Below the pieces are notes generated by a model. The model made no database searches. It was not told the origin of the DNA and saw only the letters and a program-made list of their open reading frames with translations. A program made the position numbers and the translations under genes. Shown here piece after piece: positions 50,455-61,867 of a stretch of DNA of 64,000 nt (position 1 is the stretch's first letter; the number at the start of each line of letters is the position of its first letter). Source of the stretch: Theristus sp. LFF4_11 (taxonomy: Eukaryota; Nematoda; Chromadorea; Monhysterida; Xyalidae); NCBI GenBank assembly GCA_030248135.1, contig JASANC010000572.1, positions 26,693-90,692 on the forward strand, read 5' to 3'.

Positions 50455-53034
50455 TCACAAAAAGTATTCCACGTCGTCATTTTCCTCGATGAGACTGCTC
50501 TTCTTCATCTCAGCGTCCTCTCCGTGTTCATCGGCCGAATTCAGCCGATTATTCAAGTCGTTTGTAGACCCGTTCAACACATCGCGACAGTGCACTAAAG
50601 TGTTGGTGTTATTATTGAACGTGCCAAGCTGGAACGCGGCAACTGGCATTTCCTGGTTGTCAGGTGACGCGCAAACTGGCAAACAATGGCGGCAGAGTCT
50701 GTCGAGCGCGCGGCGAATCTCTGGCAGTCGATACGCGTATAGATAGGCGTTGACGGGCAGGCGTAGTGCGATCAGCAGATTTAGTAGAAGAATGCTGCCG
50801 CCGACGAGCAGCCACGGGTGGTGGCGCATCATGTACGAGCGCGGAAATGGACCCGCTGAAAGAAGCAAGTTGCACCCTACCTGTGTGAATGTCAGAAAAA
50901 GACGTTCAGAAACTCCTAGTCTTGCGAAGAATTCCGCCTTGATGGCGAATATACAAGGACTGTCTTATATTTGTTCGACCATATACTGTATGTTTTGTGT
51001 GACAAGAATGCATTTTTTGTGCATTTGTCTTCAGACTTCAGCACAACAAGCAGGTGTTCACATGTATGTACGTACAGGGTGAACCAAAAAAAAGGTTCCA
51101 ATTCTAAAATGCTCTCACTGGCGTGTGCTGAGGTGTTTAGAGCTGAAAATTGGAACACTATTAGAAAACAGTTGGAGGTTTTTCTGACTGTTTTTTTTTT
51201 CACGGTATGTTGCCCCTATCACTCACTACAGCAGAATATCTGAAAAACATGAAAAATCGACAAATGTGGTGAAATGCAGAGGGTTAATTTAGCTGTAACA
51301 AAGACTAAATGATGAACGTTGGTGACAACCTGAGTGTTCACAACTCAAAAAAAGATGAAAAAACAATATGCACACACAGTAGCTTGGAAATGCCGAATGC
51401 TGAATTGCATTTAAACAGTCATTGATCAACCTGATGTTTCACTTCGAGTCTGAGCGTGCGTGAGCGGTTCTGCCCAGAACAGATGCGAATTTATCTTTCC
51501 AGGTGCAAACTGTTTTTCTTTTTTTTTAATTCACACAATTTGCCACTCTGATACAATATTTTTCACCATAGCAGACTGGTTATTTTCTGCAGTGAAAGAT
51601 GCAATTCCATTTTCAGTCGTTGCTGCCATCATGGTTAAGTGGACGGCAGAGAAGCGAGTCTGGTGTGCCAATTGGTCGAAACATGCGAATAACTTTTCCA
51701 TAGTGGTTCGGCAATTTGTACAAAATTCAATTTTGCCCCGCATGGCGATACATTAGTTCGGAAGCAGATGCAGCTGCAGAAACCTGTGCAGAAGGGCATC
51801 AATTATTGACTGCTCAGCCGTTTTTGGCTTTTGAAAATTTATCTGCACGAACATCTGCATCTACATACATACTGTATATTTGCATTCATTTTCTGCTGAA
51901 ATACCAGAACATTCTCGCTTACAATGTTGAATCGAGTTCTGCTGTTTCAGTTTGCCATTGGTGTCGCTCGTTGAGTTGGCGTGGCGTACGTGCAACAGGA
52001 AGTAAGCGTAAAGCAACAAAGTGGCAATGATTGGCGTGCTGATGGCGGCCAACAAGGCGAAACGAAACGGGTCAGACTTGAACACTGGCGTCGTACAGTT
52101 GCCGGCTTCTGTTGAGCATACTTCAACTTGATTACAAAGCTGCACGGTTTTTGAAATTTGGCGATCATGCATTGAAGAAAAAACATTGATTACCCCATAA
52201 ACTAAATAAGCTTCCTAAAACTTCATCAATACCATACAGCGTTTGTCCCACTCAACCCGTGTTTTTCGCAGTATTGGATCTGTTTATGTTTATGTTCATT
52301 TCTGCTCTCTGTTTCTGTGCACCTTTGAACGCGACCGACGTGAGGCTGATCGACAAGAAGGCGCCCAGCGACAACGCGTGCAACAGCGTCCAGGTCAGCG
52401 GCAGCCCGGGCGACACCAGCCACTGGCCGAGTTTCTCGTGGCTCATCGGTGCTACGACGACGAGCAAATGTTGCGTTGCCAACAGGGCAACATGAGTGAC
52501 ACTGGTCAACATGGCGCCGTTGCGCAGTGCCTCGATCACGACGCGGCTGCAGCTGTCCGTCAGCTGCCAGATGGGGCTGATTGGATCTGCAAACACACAC
52601 ACGAGATATTGTGGCATGCAAAAAGGTTCCATATTTGCTTACCAAACATCGGCTTTTCATCGGGGTACGCCGACAGAGACGCCGGGCGTTTCCATACGCA
52701 AGTGGTGGTCATAAACACCGCTGGGTGTTTACAACCGCCGTTCGGTGCTTACAAACGCCACATGTTTACAAAATACAAACAAACCGGTGTTTACGACGAT
52801 GCCGGTGATCATGAGCAGCGACGTCCACAGGTCGGCCGCAGCGAGGCTGTAGCTCAGGCGTAGCATCGGCTGCCATCGGCGGATGTAGGGCGCGGAGAGC
52901 AGGACCACGGCGAGCAGCAGAGCGCCGCAAGCGCACGTCGCGATCGTCAGCACTTTGCCGGCAGTGATCAGCGCCGCGGCCTGCTCTTGAATCAGTTGAT
53001 AGTCGTCCGCGAAACCAGCATCTCTTGGCGTCAT
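50455..53034 (-). CDS. Divergent rhodopsin-like GPCR, about 370 aa
   Basis: Minus-strand exons are 52785-53034 (ATG at 53034), 52336-52586 (donor uncertain: 52336 or 52323), 51923-52139 and 50455-50855. The first has TM1 (LTIATCACGALLLAVVLLSA) and TM2 with SLAAADLW, matching the LAxAD motif. The second has TM3 (TSVTHVALLATQHLLVVVAP; TQH stands where DRY is expected) and TM4. The third has an extracellular loop with Cys (LCNQVEVCSTEAGNC) and TM5 (LLAAISTPIIATLLLYAYFL). The last has TM7 with LRLPVNAYLYAYRLPEIRRAL around the NPxxY position and a long acidic tail. I find no exon for TM6 in the 1,067-bp intron. The ligand is unknown. M3 and M4 fragments lie in that intron. Confidence 0.65.
50893..50993 (+). 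mobile_element. Truncated M3 MITE in the GPCR intron
   Basis: GACGTTCAGAAACTCCTAGT, TTCCGCCTTGATGG and TTTGTTCGACCATATACTGT match internal and right-end parts of M3. An internal deletion has removed its centre. Confidence 0.65.
51072..51365 (-). mobile_element. M4 element in the GPCR intron
   Basis: It starts CAGGGTGAACCAAAAAAAAG followed by GTTCCAATTC and is the inverted relative of 21705-22036. Shared blocks are AAATGATGAACGTTGGTGAC and GAGTGTTCACAACTC. The terminal CAGGGTGA is typical of mariner-like ends. No coding sequence. Confidence 0.65.
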
Positions 53035-54247
53035 GGCTTCTTTCTCGTGTTTTCAGAATTATTTGTCTTCACTGATTATATGGACTGGAAGTAGTGAACT
53101 GGCAGCGCAGTAAGTAGTGTGACATGTGAAAAAGTGTTGCGAGCGGTGCTTGAAGCGTTGTTTGAGCATGCGCGGCTATTAAACATTGCAATATGCGTTC
53201 GCGTTGTTTCATTAGCGCCCCCAACAGGTGAATGATAGCTATGCGATTTTTTATGCATTCGCAAGGCGCATGCAGCTGTGGAAATCGACGGAACAACGCG
53301 CATTCGCGAAGTTCATTTGCGCAAGCAACAAGTGCATTGTGGCTTTTTATGCATTTGCAACGTGTTTCTTTTCTAGCTTCAGCACAGCAAAAATGGAGCA
53401 AGAAGACAGTGGGTGGTTTTTTTATTAAACTTGATGAATGCGCCTCAAAGTGAGATCATTCCCAATAGGAGAAATAGTGGAAAACCTGCAAAGAAGCCAT
53501 TTCGTGCTCTTCAATGACTGGAGAGAAGCCATTGCGCTGGTCAACAGCACTTCGCAACTGTGATCGAATATTCTCGATATTGCAACTAGGTTTTCGCTGT
53601 GATCTGGTCACGCGGCACGGGTACGTTTCTGAATATCAAGGAAAGACGAATACTACAAACAACTGCCCTACAAGTTTCTTCATGTCAACAACGCATCTTT
53701 GCTGATATCAATGATACGTGTGATCGGGTTCGGGAAAAGTCTCGTGTCGAGGGGTGGCGGCGTTTGGCAAAACTATATATTCATTAAGTTTTTTTAAAAC
53801 ACAATCAGATCAGAACTACTGTTTTGACATTTTCTGAAAGGTCCTGCTTTATGTTTACTCTGAGTCACGTGACGATGTCGCATGACCGTTTTTCAATTTG
53901 TGTTTTGTGAAGTGTTGCTTTGACTCATTCAACTTACTTTGTTATGGATTGTGCTCAACTAACGCAATCAAAACTTGACGTAATTGGAAACTCGCGTCTC
54001 ACAGATGTATCAGTATCACACTACCAAATCAATTACCCATCAACACAAGTTTTGCTCCTTGTATTATTTCTGGATAGAAATCTTCTCTCTCTGAGATAAA
54101 AAACCGTTTTTCTTATCTGAAAATGGCAGTAATAGTTTTTTTGGACTTCTTCAGTGGTCCAAAAGCTATGCATTGCTTTACGAAAAAGACACTTTACAAA
54201 CGGAACACAAACAACAAAGTTACGTTGGAGCATAGTTTTTGTAATTA
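53035..54247. other. Region upstream of the GPCR gene
   Basis: It contains the likely GPCR promoter. No other exon with convincing splice sites or similarity was found. Mostly AT-rich. Confidence 0.35.
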
Positions 54248-54536
54248 CGGTATGGTCGATTAAACGTGGCGATGGCAGCTTTTTCAGGGCGAAAGGCGCG
54301 CGCGAAAATGCAAAAAGAGAACGTTTTGTTAAAAGACGTTCAGAAACCCAATTGTGTATCAAATTTGACGCGTTTCTTAAAATTATTGGCCATTCGTGCT
54401 ATTTTTTTCATTCTTTGTCCATTGCACAATCGTTTGGCAAATGTCTTAGCATTTTTTGAGAAAGGCAGCTCCTAGCCTACGACTAATCTCGCCTTGATTA
54501 AGCAGACAAGACTGTCTTATAAATTCGGTCATACCG
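54248..54536 (+). mobile_element. M3 MITE, full length
   Basis: A 289-bp copy with ends CGGTATGGTCGATTAAA and AAATTCGGTCATACCG, flanked by TA on both sides. Its interior aligns with 27892-28157 (AGACGTTCAGAAACCCAATT, CTCCTAGCCTACGACTAAT). Confidence 0.85.
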
Positions 54537-55001
54537 TACGAGTAATCGCAGATGTGTGCAACAAAATCGCATCACTAAGCTTAAAATCGCATCATTAGAA
54601 ACTAGTCGGCTGGATCCAAAGTTTTGCCCTTTGGACTGCGTGTGAGCTTCAACTGATCGGATTTCCTGCATCCGTGGGTTCGTAATTTGATTATCATTTT
54701 ATAAACACACCATTGATGCCCATAATAGGCCATACTTCATCAGCAAAAATAATAGTTCCTGTTCTTGTCACGAGGTGGCACAAGTTTTTTTGTCTGAAAT
54801 GCCAAGACACAGTAATGATGAAACGGCTGTGGATGAAGTTCAGTCCGAAAAAGAACGCTAAAATTTCCTGCATCACAGTGAATTGGTAGATTTAACACTT
54901 TAAGCATTGGTAAACATGCTGAATCACTTTGAACGAGCACTCTTACTTCTTCGACAATTAGAAAATAGTGGAAAACAGCGACATGCGTTGTCATTCTCGT
55001 G

Positions 55002-55195
55002 GCCTGGGTGGTAGCGCGTTAGACTCTTGTCTGTGCGTTTGGGGGATCGAGCCCCGCCAAGGGGGTGCATGGGCACTTAATAACAGAAAAAACTCAATTG
55101 GCACCCCCTACTCGACGGCGTTCTGCACGGGTTAGCCCTTGCTAAAACCAGCGCCTAAATCATCGTTCGCTGTTCGATTATGCGCTACTGAAAGC
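55002..55195 (+). repeat. SINE family B, tRNA-derived
   Basis: The tRNA-like head has box A (TGGCCTGGGTGGTAGCGCG) and box B (GGGATCGAGCCCCGCC). The body that follows (TTCTGCACGGGTTAGCCCTT, GCTAAAACCAGCGCC) recurs at 58600-58785. The stems do not form a good tRNA. Confidence 0.7.
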
Positions 55196-55477
55196 AAAAG
55201 CGATCAGATTGATCAACAATCTGTGGATTCGATTGCAAAGGCGCTTCAACTTTAACTGTTCCAATGTAAAGCCTACAGAATGGCGCATTTTTGTTACAAT
55301 ATGCATCGATTCTCAGGCGCTTTTGCTTCTCAAAGTATTAGAAGTGGGTTCGGTTTCAGTCTGGATTTTTGACGGTTCCGTTGGCCGCATTTCAGACCAC
55401 CGTGCTCATTTGGTATCTTCTTTGGCAGCATTTGTTTCTCGGTTCTACTGAAAGTGACGTTATGCACAAAAGCAATA

Positions 55478-55929
55478 TACCGTATTACCTCTATTAAACC
55501 CCCCCCCCAAAATTACCCCCCCCCCAAAAATAAACCCCCACCCCCTCGACAAGTTTCCAAATAATCCCCCCCAAAAATAATCCCCCATGGGGGATTATTG
55601 AATTCTGTTTGAAACACATACCCAGCGAATTCAGTGGCTGGTTGCAGTGAAAATGATGAAATTGTGCTACCAAAGGCCCCAAATGGATGAGTTAATGGTA
55701 ATTTCATTACAAAAGGCTGTTGTAAAAGAAAATTTCTATGTAGAGTAGAAGTTTCTGCGACTTCCTTCCTGCCATGGAAGGTATTTTTGCCATTTTGCCC
55801 ACCCCTAAAAATGGTTTCCAAATAAACCCCCCCCCCCAAAAATAAAGCCCCCCCCCCAAAAATAAACCCCCACCCCCAGAAGTCGCTGAAGAAATAAACC
55901 CCCATGGGGGTATTAGAGGTAATACGGTA
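55478..55929 (+). mobile_element. M2 MITE, full length
   Basis: A 452-bp copy of the element at 34268 with ends TACCGTATTACCTCTATTAA and TATTAGAGGTAATACGGTA and a core with GGCCCCAAATGGATGAGTTA. Runs of up to ten C differ in length from the other copies. Confidence 0.85.
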
Positions 55930-57338
55930 TGACATTGGCGCCAGCAATCTTGAAGAAGAAAATCAAATTTAAAAGACTTCAGTCCAGTCCAGCCCAAGAA
56001 GTTACCATAGGAACTGCTGATTTCATTGTTAGAGAAATGGCAAAAGTTTACAGTAAATTCAATTAATCACGCAATCTCAGGCCGCTTAGAAGATCTCACG
56101 TACGTACATTGCGGATAGAAAATGTCAATGATAAACTGTGCCATTATTATTTCGTTATTTCTTCAACTATTTATGGCATTAACAAACTACTTTACACAAA
56201 ATTTCAACGGCCAACAACGTTTTGAAAACCGTTTTTTGAGTCTGCTCCATGATGAAGTTAATTTGACTATTTTCAAACCGCAGGATGAGAGAAGAGACAA
56301 CCAGTTAGCCACCCAACTTGATCTTAATAACAACATTGCATCGCTGTTTATTTCAGGTTTCAATGATCGTCAGTTCGTATGCCATAGTACATGTAACAAA
56401 AGAACTTCCGACAAGACAGTCAAACACGAAAGATTATGTTCAAAATCAGAAAAAGCCACATCGCGCCGGGTGTGTTGGATGCAAGCTATGAGCATCGGCT
56501 CTTCGAAAATCTGCTTCATGCAGTAGTAGTAATTAAGGCCCCTTCATACCTGACCTATGCAGAAGTTCGGCAACGTACGTCAGATATGAACAACAACACT
56601 AGACCTGACGTATGCACGTCACGTCACGTCACGTCACTTTAGGTCTCGTTTTATTGCATACTACCGTTCATACCTGACGTACGTCAGCCAAAAACAGTGG
56701 CCAACGCCCGCGGTGTCAGTCCTTGAGCAATAAACTCTTTTTGGTTATTCAAACGCGTTTATTGCAAGACTAAAACAGCATATCAATATTGCGCAGCATT
56801 TTTATTTACATTTTGGAAAACGAACTAAACTACACAGTTAACAGAAGCAAATTTCGAAAAAGGAAAATATAGAAAGTTAGTCAATGAAGAAAATGAAAAC
56901 AAAAAAATAAAAAAATAAAAAAATTGTACCCGAGCAAAATGTCTTTGCGTTTTGCCATTTTGGTTGCCCATTGCAGGAAAAATGAAGCACAGATATCATA
57001 GATATAAGTAAAGACAAACAAATTTATTATTTACAGGGTGTTTGTTGCACGCAGAAGAAAAAATGTCGATGCAGATGCACAAACCACCCATGCAGACAAA
57101 CAAACTTTCCGAAGCAAAATATCTTAGATACATGGCTTAATTTAGGTTGACCGCACAGCCTCACTACTAAAACTTTTTCTGCATCTGCAAGTGTTTTTCT
57201 GCACGGATTTCTGCATCTGCAGCAACACCGTAAAGTCTTGCATATAAGATTCCCCTCACTAAAAGAACATCGACAGCGAAGGTATATACAATGTACATTG
57301 TGCATGTGACGTGCATGTGCAGTGAATGTTGTGCAGTC
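55930..57338. other. Intergenic stretch downstream of the ABHD14A-like gene
   Basis: No supported exon. Around 56540-56700, copies of CTGACGTACGTCAG-like palindromes and a CGTCA pentanucleotide run (56617-56639) suggest a small repeat. At 57031-57254, a CAGGGTGTTTG start and a TAAAGTCTTGCATATAAG end suggest remnants of M4- and M5-type elements. Confidence 0.4.
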
Positions 57339-59941
57339 CTAAAACAGACTCGGCCGATCCGGATCGACCGTGTGAATGTCGCTCATTTTGTCGGGCGCCG
57401 TCAGCAGCCGGTCCAGCCAGAGGATCGACATTTTGTGGAACGAGTCCGGTTGCTCCTCGAAGGCGGCGTGGCCGGCGTTTCGTATGACGACGTGCTGGTG
57501 GTTGGGCAGACGTTTCATTGCGTCTGCACTCGGGTAGCCGAGACCATGGTCGCGTTCGCCGTGGATCAGCAGCGTTGGCACCTGCGTTCTTGCGTTTTTG
57601 CAACCTTTAGTTCGTTTTTGTCGAAGTCTCTTTTCAAATTTTGTTGCTGTTTTATCGATTAAAATTCGACAGAGTGGTTGTTGTGTCCGATACGGGAAGA
57701 CCGCGCAGCGTATCTCGTCTCACCAGCATTGTATTGTGGATTTATTCAAACGTGTCCGGGCTAAAATGACGTCATTTGCTTTAAAAGCGCCCGTTTGTCA
57801 AAGTACCTCACTAAAATGTCAGTTTGGTGTGACTTATTCGACATTCACCAATTGTTTACGGGAAAAAATCGGCTAAACGAAAAGTCTGGTTTGCTGTGAA
57901 CAACAAGCGCATGTTTTGCAGCGCATGACGTCACTTCAGTGGGACACGTTTGAAAAATACGTCATACAATAGCTTTAATAGCTGACTATTTGGTACGCCC
58001 TTTTTTGTTCTACGATGTCACTTGTTTGAGACTGTGCGGTCTGTCCGCGACTTGTGGGGCGGCACGAGTCCAGGACGGTGATCTTGCCGTGGTCTTTGTT
58101 TTTGACGTCAAGCGCCGCAATGGCGTTCGCTTGGTGCCAGTCCGCAGCACACACGGACACGGGGACAAACGAAGCAATGAAGAATGAAGACACATGAGTG
58201 ACATGGAATGACACATTCGACCAGTATAGCATGTCAACAGGAAGCAACAACAGCAATACATGTTTCAGTAAAAAAGCTTTTACGGAACCTATTTTGCACA
58301 CCTCGCATTTTGCGTACTGTTGCTCAGTGTAACGGTCGGTACCAACGACAGCCATTGCGATATGCCCAAGCACCATTTCAGGGTGTTCCATCGCGAGTGG
58401 TATCGAGAACGTACCGCCCCACGATGCGCCGAACACGATTGGCCTCGTGAAATCGTGGCATTTCATGATAAAGTCGACCATGAATCGTCCCTTGTCTTCT
58501 TCGTGCAGCTCCCCTTTCGATGTGCGCGTTTTGCTCTTTGGCGTACCTTCAGACAATGATCCGTTTAAAAATGTGGAGCACTAGGTTGGTTTGTGTATGT
58601 GGAACACTTACCTACGTGGAGCAAATTGTATGACCCGCCGAGCGGTGCATAGGCTTGTAAGGATAGAAAAAAACACCATTGGGCGTCCTGTACAGGCATT
58701 TGCTTAACCTACACTTCATGGCTTTCTGCACGCATTTTATGTAGGTAGCCCTTGCTGAAAACCATTGCTTTATTTGTTCATTTATTCATTCATTCGTTCA
58801 TCCTTGAAAGACATTCATGTTACTTCGTTTTGTTATTCGAGTGCTTGGTGGTGATCAACTACAAAGATTGATTGACATGCACGTAACGTCACGCACAATG
58901 AAAACGAAAGCGACCAAGACCAAGACCAAGACTCTTTCGACCAAGACTTGACTTTACCCGGAGGAACTCGCACCTGGCAAATCAGGTGCAATGACATGAA
59001 AGCCAGCCATCGCGTAGACCTGCATGCTGTTTCGCTTCAGCCAAACCCAGGAAGTCCCAACGTCACGGTGATCCATGCCATGAAGCAACAGTAAATTGCC
59101 ACGCACAGTGGTGCCAGCTGGCGGGTACGCCTCTCGGTAGAAAACACTGACACGTTCGGTGCCGACCTGCAGTGTACAAGCAACAATAAGGCTCATATAA
59201 ATCAGTGAAGTTATCATTTTAAACTTTGGGGGAGGAACAGAAAGTGGTTCAGATTGGTACACAATTGTAGACATAGTTGAGAGGACCGACAAACGTTGCC
59301 TGTTGCGCAACCAATAACGACACGTCACGCCACGCCACGCCACGCCACGCCCGTCAAAAACCAGACCAGGGAAACCGTGACTTGACTTGACTTAACTTGA
59401 CTTGACTTGACTTGACTTGACGTCACGTCACGTCACGTCACGTCACGTCACGTCACGTCACGCAGTGTGCGCCGCGTGTTTTGTTACGTTACGTCACGTT
59501 GTTATTTCACGACATGTCATGTCACGTCGACGTCACACGTCAAGTCGTGTCACGTAACGTGATGTTTTTCTCGACAGACGTATGACGATGCTGTTATGTC
59601 GCGTGACTGGACGTGACGCTTCATGACGCTTGCTTGGACGTCGCAGAAACGAACGAAAAGTTGCTTACAAAAATGTACGCCCAGTCTTCCTTCACTCGAA
59701 CGTGCTTGTTTTCATCCTGTTCTTCCGATGAGCTTCTGTGGTGATATTTGTTGGCGGTCAAAATTGACTCGATATCAAGTTCGATTTTTGTTTTTTTCGG
59801 CAGCATACATGTGAGATAGTAAATCACCAACAACGAAAATAAGCCGATTGGAATGTGCTTGTATTTAATGCTGATTCCATGGTCGGCTATTCGAATCACA
59901 TTTGATGTTGATGATCGGATCTTCTCGGTTCGCGACGTCAT
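57339..59941 (-). CDS. ABHD14A: ABHD14A-like alpha/beta hydrolase, type II membrane protein
   Basis: Minus-strand exons are 59669-59941 (ATG), 58974-59166, 58302 to about 58560 (5' boundary unresolved) and 57339-57581 (stop). The first exon gives a cytosolic N-terminus and one membrane segment (IPIGLFSLLVIYYLTCML, about residues 30-47), as in vertebrate ABHD14A. Then come SVFYREAYPPAG, NLLLLHGMDHRD (oxyanion HG), VIAPDLPGA, the nucleophile elbow VFGASWGGTFSIPL (GxSxG), TLLIHGERDHGLG (acid) and LPNHQHVVIRNAGHAAFEE (catalytic His). A complete Ser-Asp-His triad predicts hydrolase or deacylase activity; the substrate is unknown, and the known relative ABHD14B acts as a lysine deacetylase. An M1 MITE is in the last intron and a SINE B copy in the intron before it. 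Confidence 0.82.
57734..57964 (+). mobile_element. M1 MITE in the hydrolase intron
   Basis: Complete copy from TTGTGGATTTATTCAAACG to GAAAAATACGTCA, flanked by TA on both sides. Confidence 0.85.
58600..58785 (+). repeat. SINE family B, diverged copy
   Basis: The blocks GCTTTCTGCACGC and GTAGCCCTTGCTGAAAACCA, followed by the (C)ATT-rich end, correspond in order to the body of the SINE at 55002. The head is degenerate. Confidence 0.5.
59323..59475. repeat. Chain of pentanucleotide microsatellites
   Basis: Runs of CACGC, then TTGAC, then GTCAC follow one another with little spacing. CGTCA-type motifs continue less regularly to about 59570, within intron 1 of the hydrolase gene. Confidence 0.9.
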
Positions 59942-61167
59942 TTAGTAAGTTCTCCGATAACGTCATTGAAACGCAGTCTTCTTTTTCGAATTAAAAAAAT
60001 ATAAACTGTGTTCCATCTAAAATACAAAATAGTTTTCGGTTTTGTGTATTTTTCAATGAAAAACTTAAACCACAAAAACCGCGAACAAATTGCAGGTCAT
60101 GCACAAAAGTGTGCAATTGAGCGGTAAACAAAAGGAATTTTTACAAACAGCACACTATTAATAATACAATAGTGATGCAAATGCGTTAAAAACACATAAA
60201 AATAAAAGTCCACTGACACAGAATACAAAAACCGATGAGAGAATGTTTTTTGTCTGGCTTGTGTCAGTTCTAATTTCCACCTGCCTCCATCCAACACAGA
60301 ACACTGAGCTGGCGAGCCCGGACGCAACAAGTGTGCAAACGTCCATATTGACGTTTTTGTGTTTTTTGGGTTTCCCGCATTGTGCTGAACGTACATCGTA
60401 GTGCACCGTTTTTGTGCGAGCATTATTTGTAAAAACATTGTTCAAAAGTTCCTTGCACAAAACAACTGATGTGGACGCCCTTGGTGGTGAAAATGAAGTA
60501 TAAAGCAATAGAAATCTGCAAAGATATTGAATTGGAAGCGGCTTCTTCAAAAACGGTAAAATGTCACGTTTTTTATATTTTCAAATATTCTAATCCCTTT
60601 AAAATCAATAAGACGTGGCTTAGAATAGAAGCTGAATAGCAGAAATAGAATTTTTAACCGGGCCGAAGCCACGGGTCAAAAAGCTGGTTTTTATCTTATT
60701 AAATGAAAACAAAAAATATATTCAGCATAATATTAAAAGTTGAAAAGCAAACAAGTTGTTCACAACGATGACATGTTTTTATTGCACAAAATCCATCGTG
60801 CACATGCACACAGATATTTTAAAAACCCAGCAATTTGCGCACTCGCCGCAATGTGCACATATTGGCGCTATGATTGATATGATCCTGTTCATTATGCATC
60901 TAGGGTCCATGGGTTCGCTCCTGTTTTTGGTTTCTCAACCAATGTAACAAAAACGTTCAAACAACGACCACGCACTCGGTTGGAATGATAAATCACATGC
61001 AGATGCACGTTATCAAATTGCAAAGTTGGGAATGAACGTTATTGGCAAATCAACAATTAAAAAAACAGCTTTTAGTAAACTACCTACTGTATGTAATTGT
61101 AATGGCACGGAACAACTGACTGGTTTTGTTTGTGGTTTAAAAAATAAACCGACCAAATTAAATATAA
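59942..61167. other. Upstream region of the hydrolase gene
   Basis: No exon recognised. The hydrolase promoter should lie near 59950-60100. The rest is AT-rich. Confidence 0.35.
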
Positions 61168-61668
61168 TCTGTTTTTTTTAAACGTGTCCCACTGAAATTA
61201 CGTCATGTGCCGCGAAACATGCGCTTGCCGTTCACACCAAAGGTAAAAGTGCATAATGGCCAACGTGCATAGTGGCCATGAAAAATGCCTAGCTATAGTG
61301 TCCAAAACATATGCCAAAGTGGCCACGACATATAGCAGAGTGGCCAATGCCTATGGACAAGTGTCCAATAGCTATAACATAGTGGCCAATAGACATGCAT
61401 AGTGGCCAATACAGGGTTTTAAATAATGCTGTTACAGGGTGATCCAGAAGTTATGATTTTTTAACTTTGTTGTTATTTCTGGCACATTCACGCACACTAA
61501 TTCACACCAAACCAGACTTTCCGTCTAGCCGGTTTCTTCCCGCAAACAAATGGTGAATGTCGAATCAGTCACACCAAACTGACATTTTAGTGCCTGTACT
61601 TTGACAAACGGGCGTTGTTAAAACAAATGACGTCATTTTAGTCCGGACACGTTTGAATAAATCCACAA
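61168..61668 (-). mobile_element. M1 MITE interrupted by a second insertion
   Basis: Both M1 ends are present in inverse orientation (TTTTTTTTAAACGTGTCCC at the left, GTTTGAATAAATCCACAA and TA at the right). The element is split at 61242-61500 by unrelated DNA flanked by an 11-bp duplication. Confidence 0.85.
61242..61500. mobile_element. 259-bp insertion with AGTGGCCA repeats, nested in M1
   Basis: TTCACACCAAA occurs immediately before (61231-61241) and after (61501-61511) the insert, where other M1 copies have it once (as TTCACAGCAAA), so it is a target duplication. The insert has about eight irregularly spaced CATAGTGGCCAAT-like motifs and an internal CAGGGTGATCCAGAAGTTAT. No open frame. 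Confidence 0.8.
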
Positions 61669-61750
61669 TACCGTTTTTTAAATCTTTAAAAACTCCTTAT
61701 TTTCCTTGACGATTTTTTTAAATTGTATGCAATCAAGTGTGAAAACCACA

Positions 61751-61867
61751 TACCGTATTACCCCCATTAAACCCCCTCACCATTAATCCCCCCACCAATA
61801 AACCCCCACCCCTAAAAGTCGCTGACGTATTAATCCCCCATGGGGGTTTATTGGGGGTAATACGGTA
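61751..61867 (+). mobile_element. M2 MITE, internally deleted (117 bp)
   Basis: It consists almost only of the two terminal inverted repeats: TACCGTATTACCCCCATTAA on the left and TTTATTGGGGGTAATACGGTA-type sequence on the right. The core of the longer copies is missing. Confidence 0.85.
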
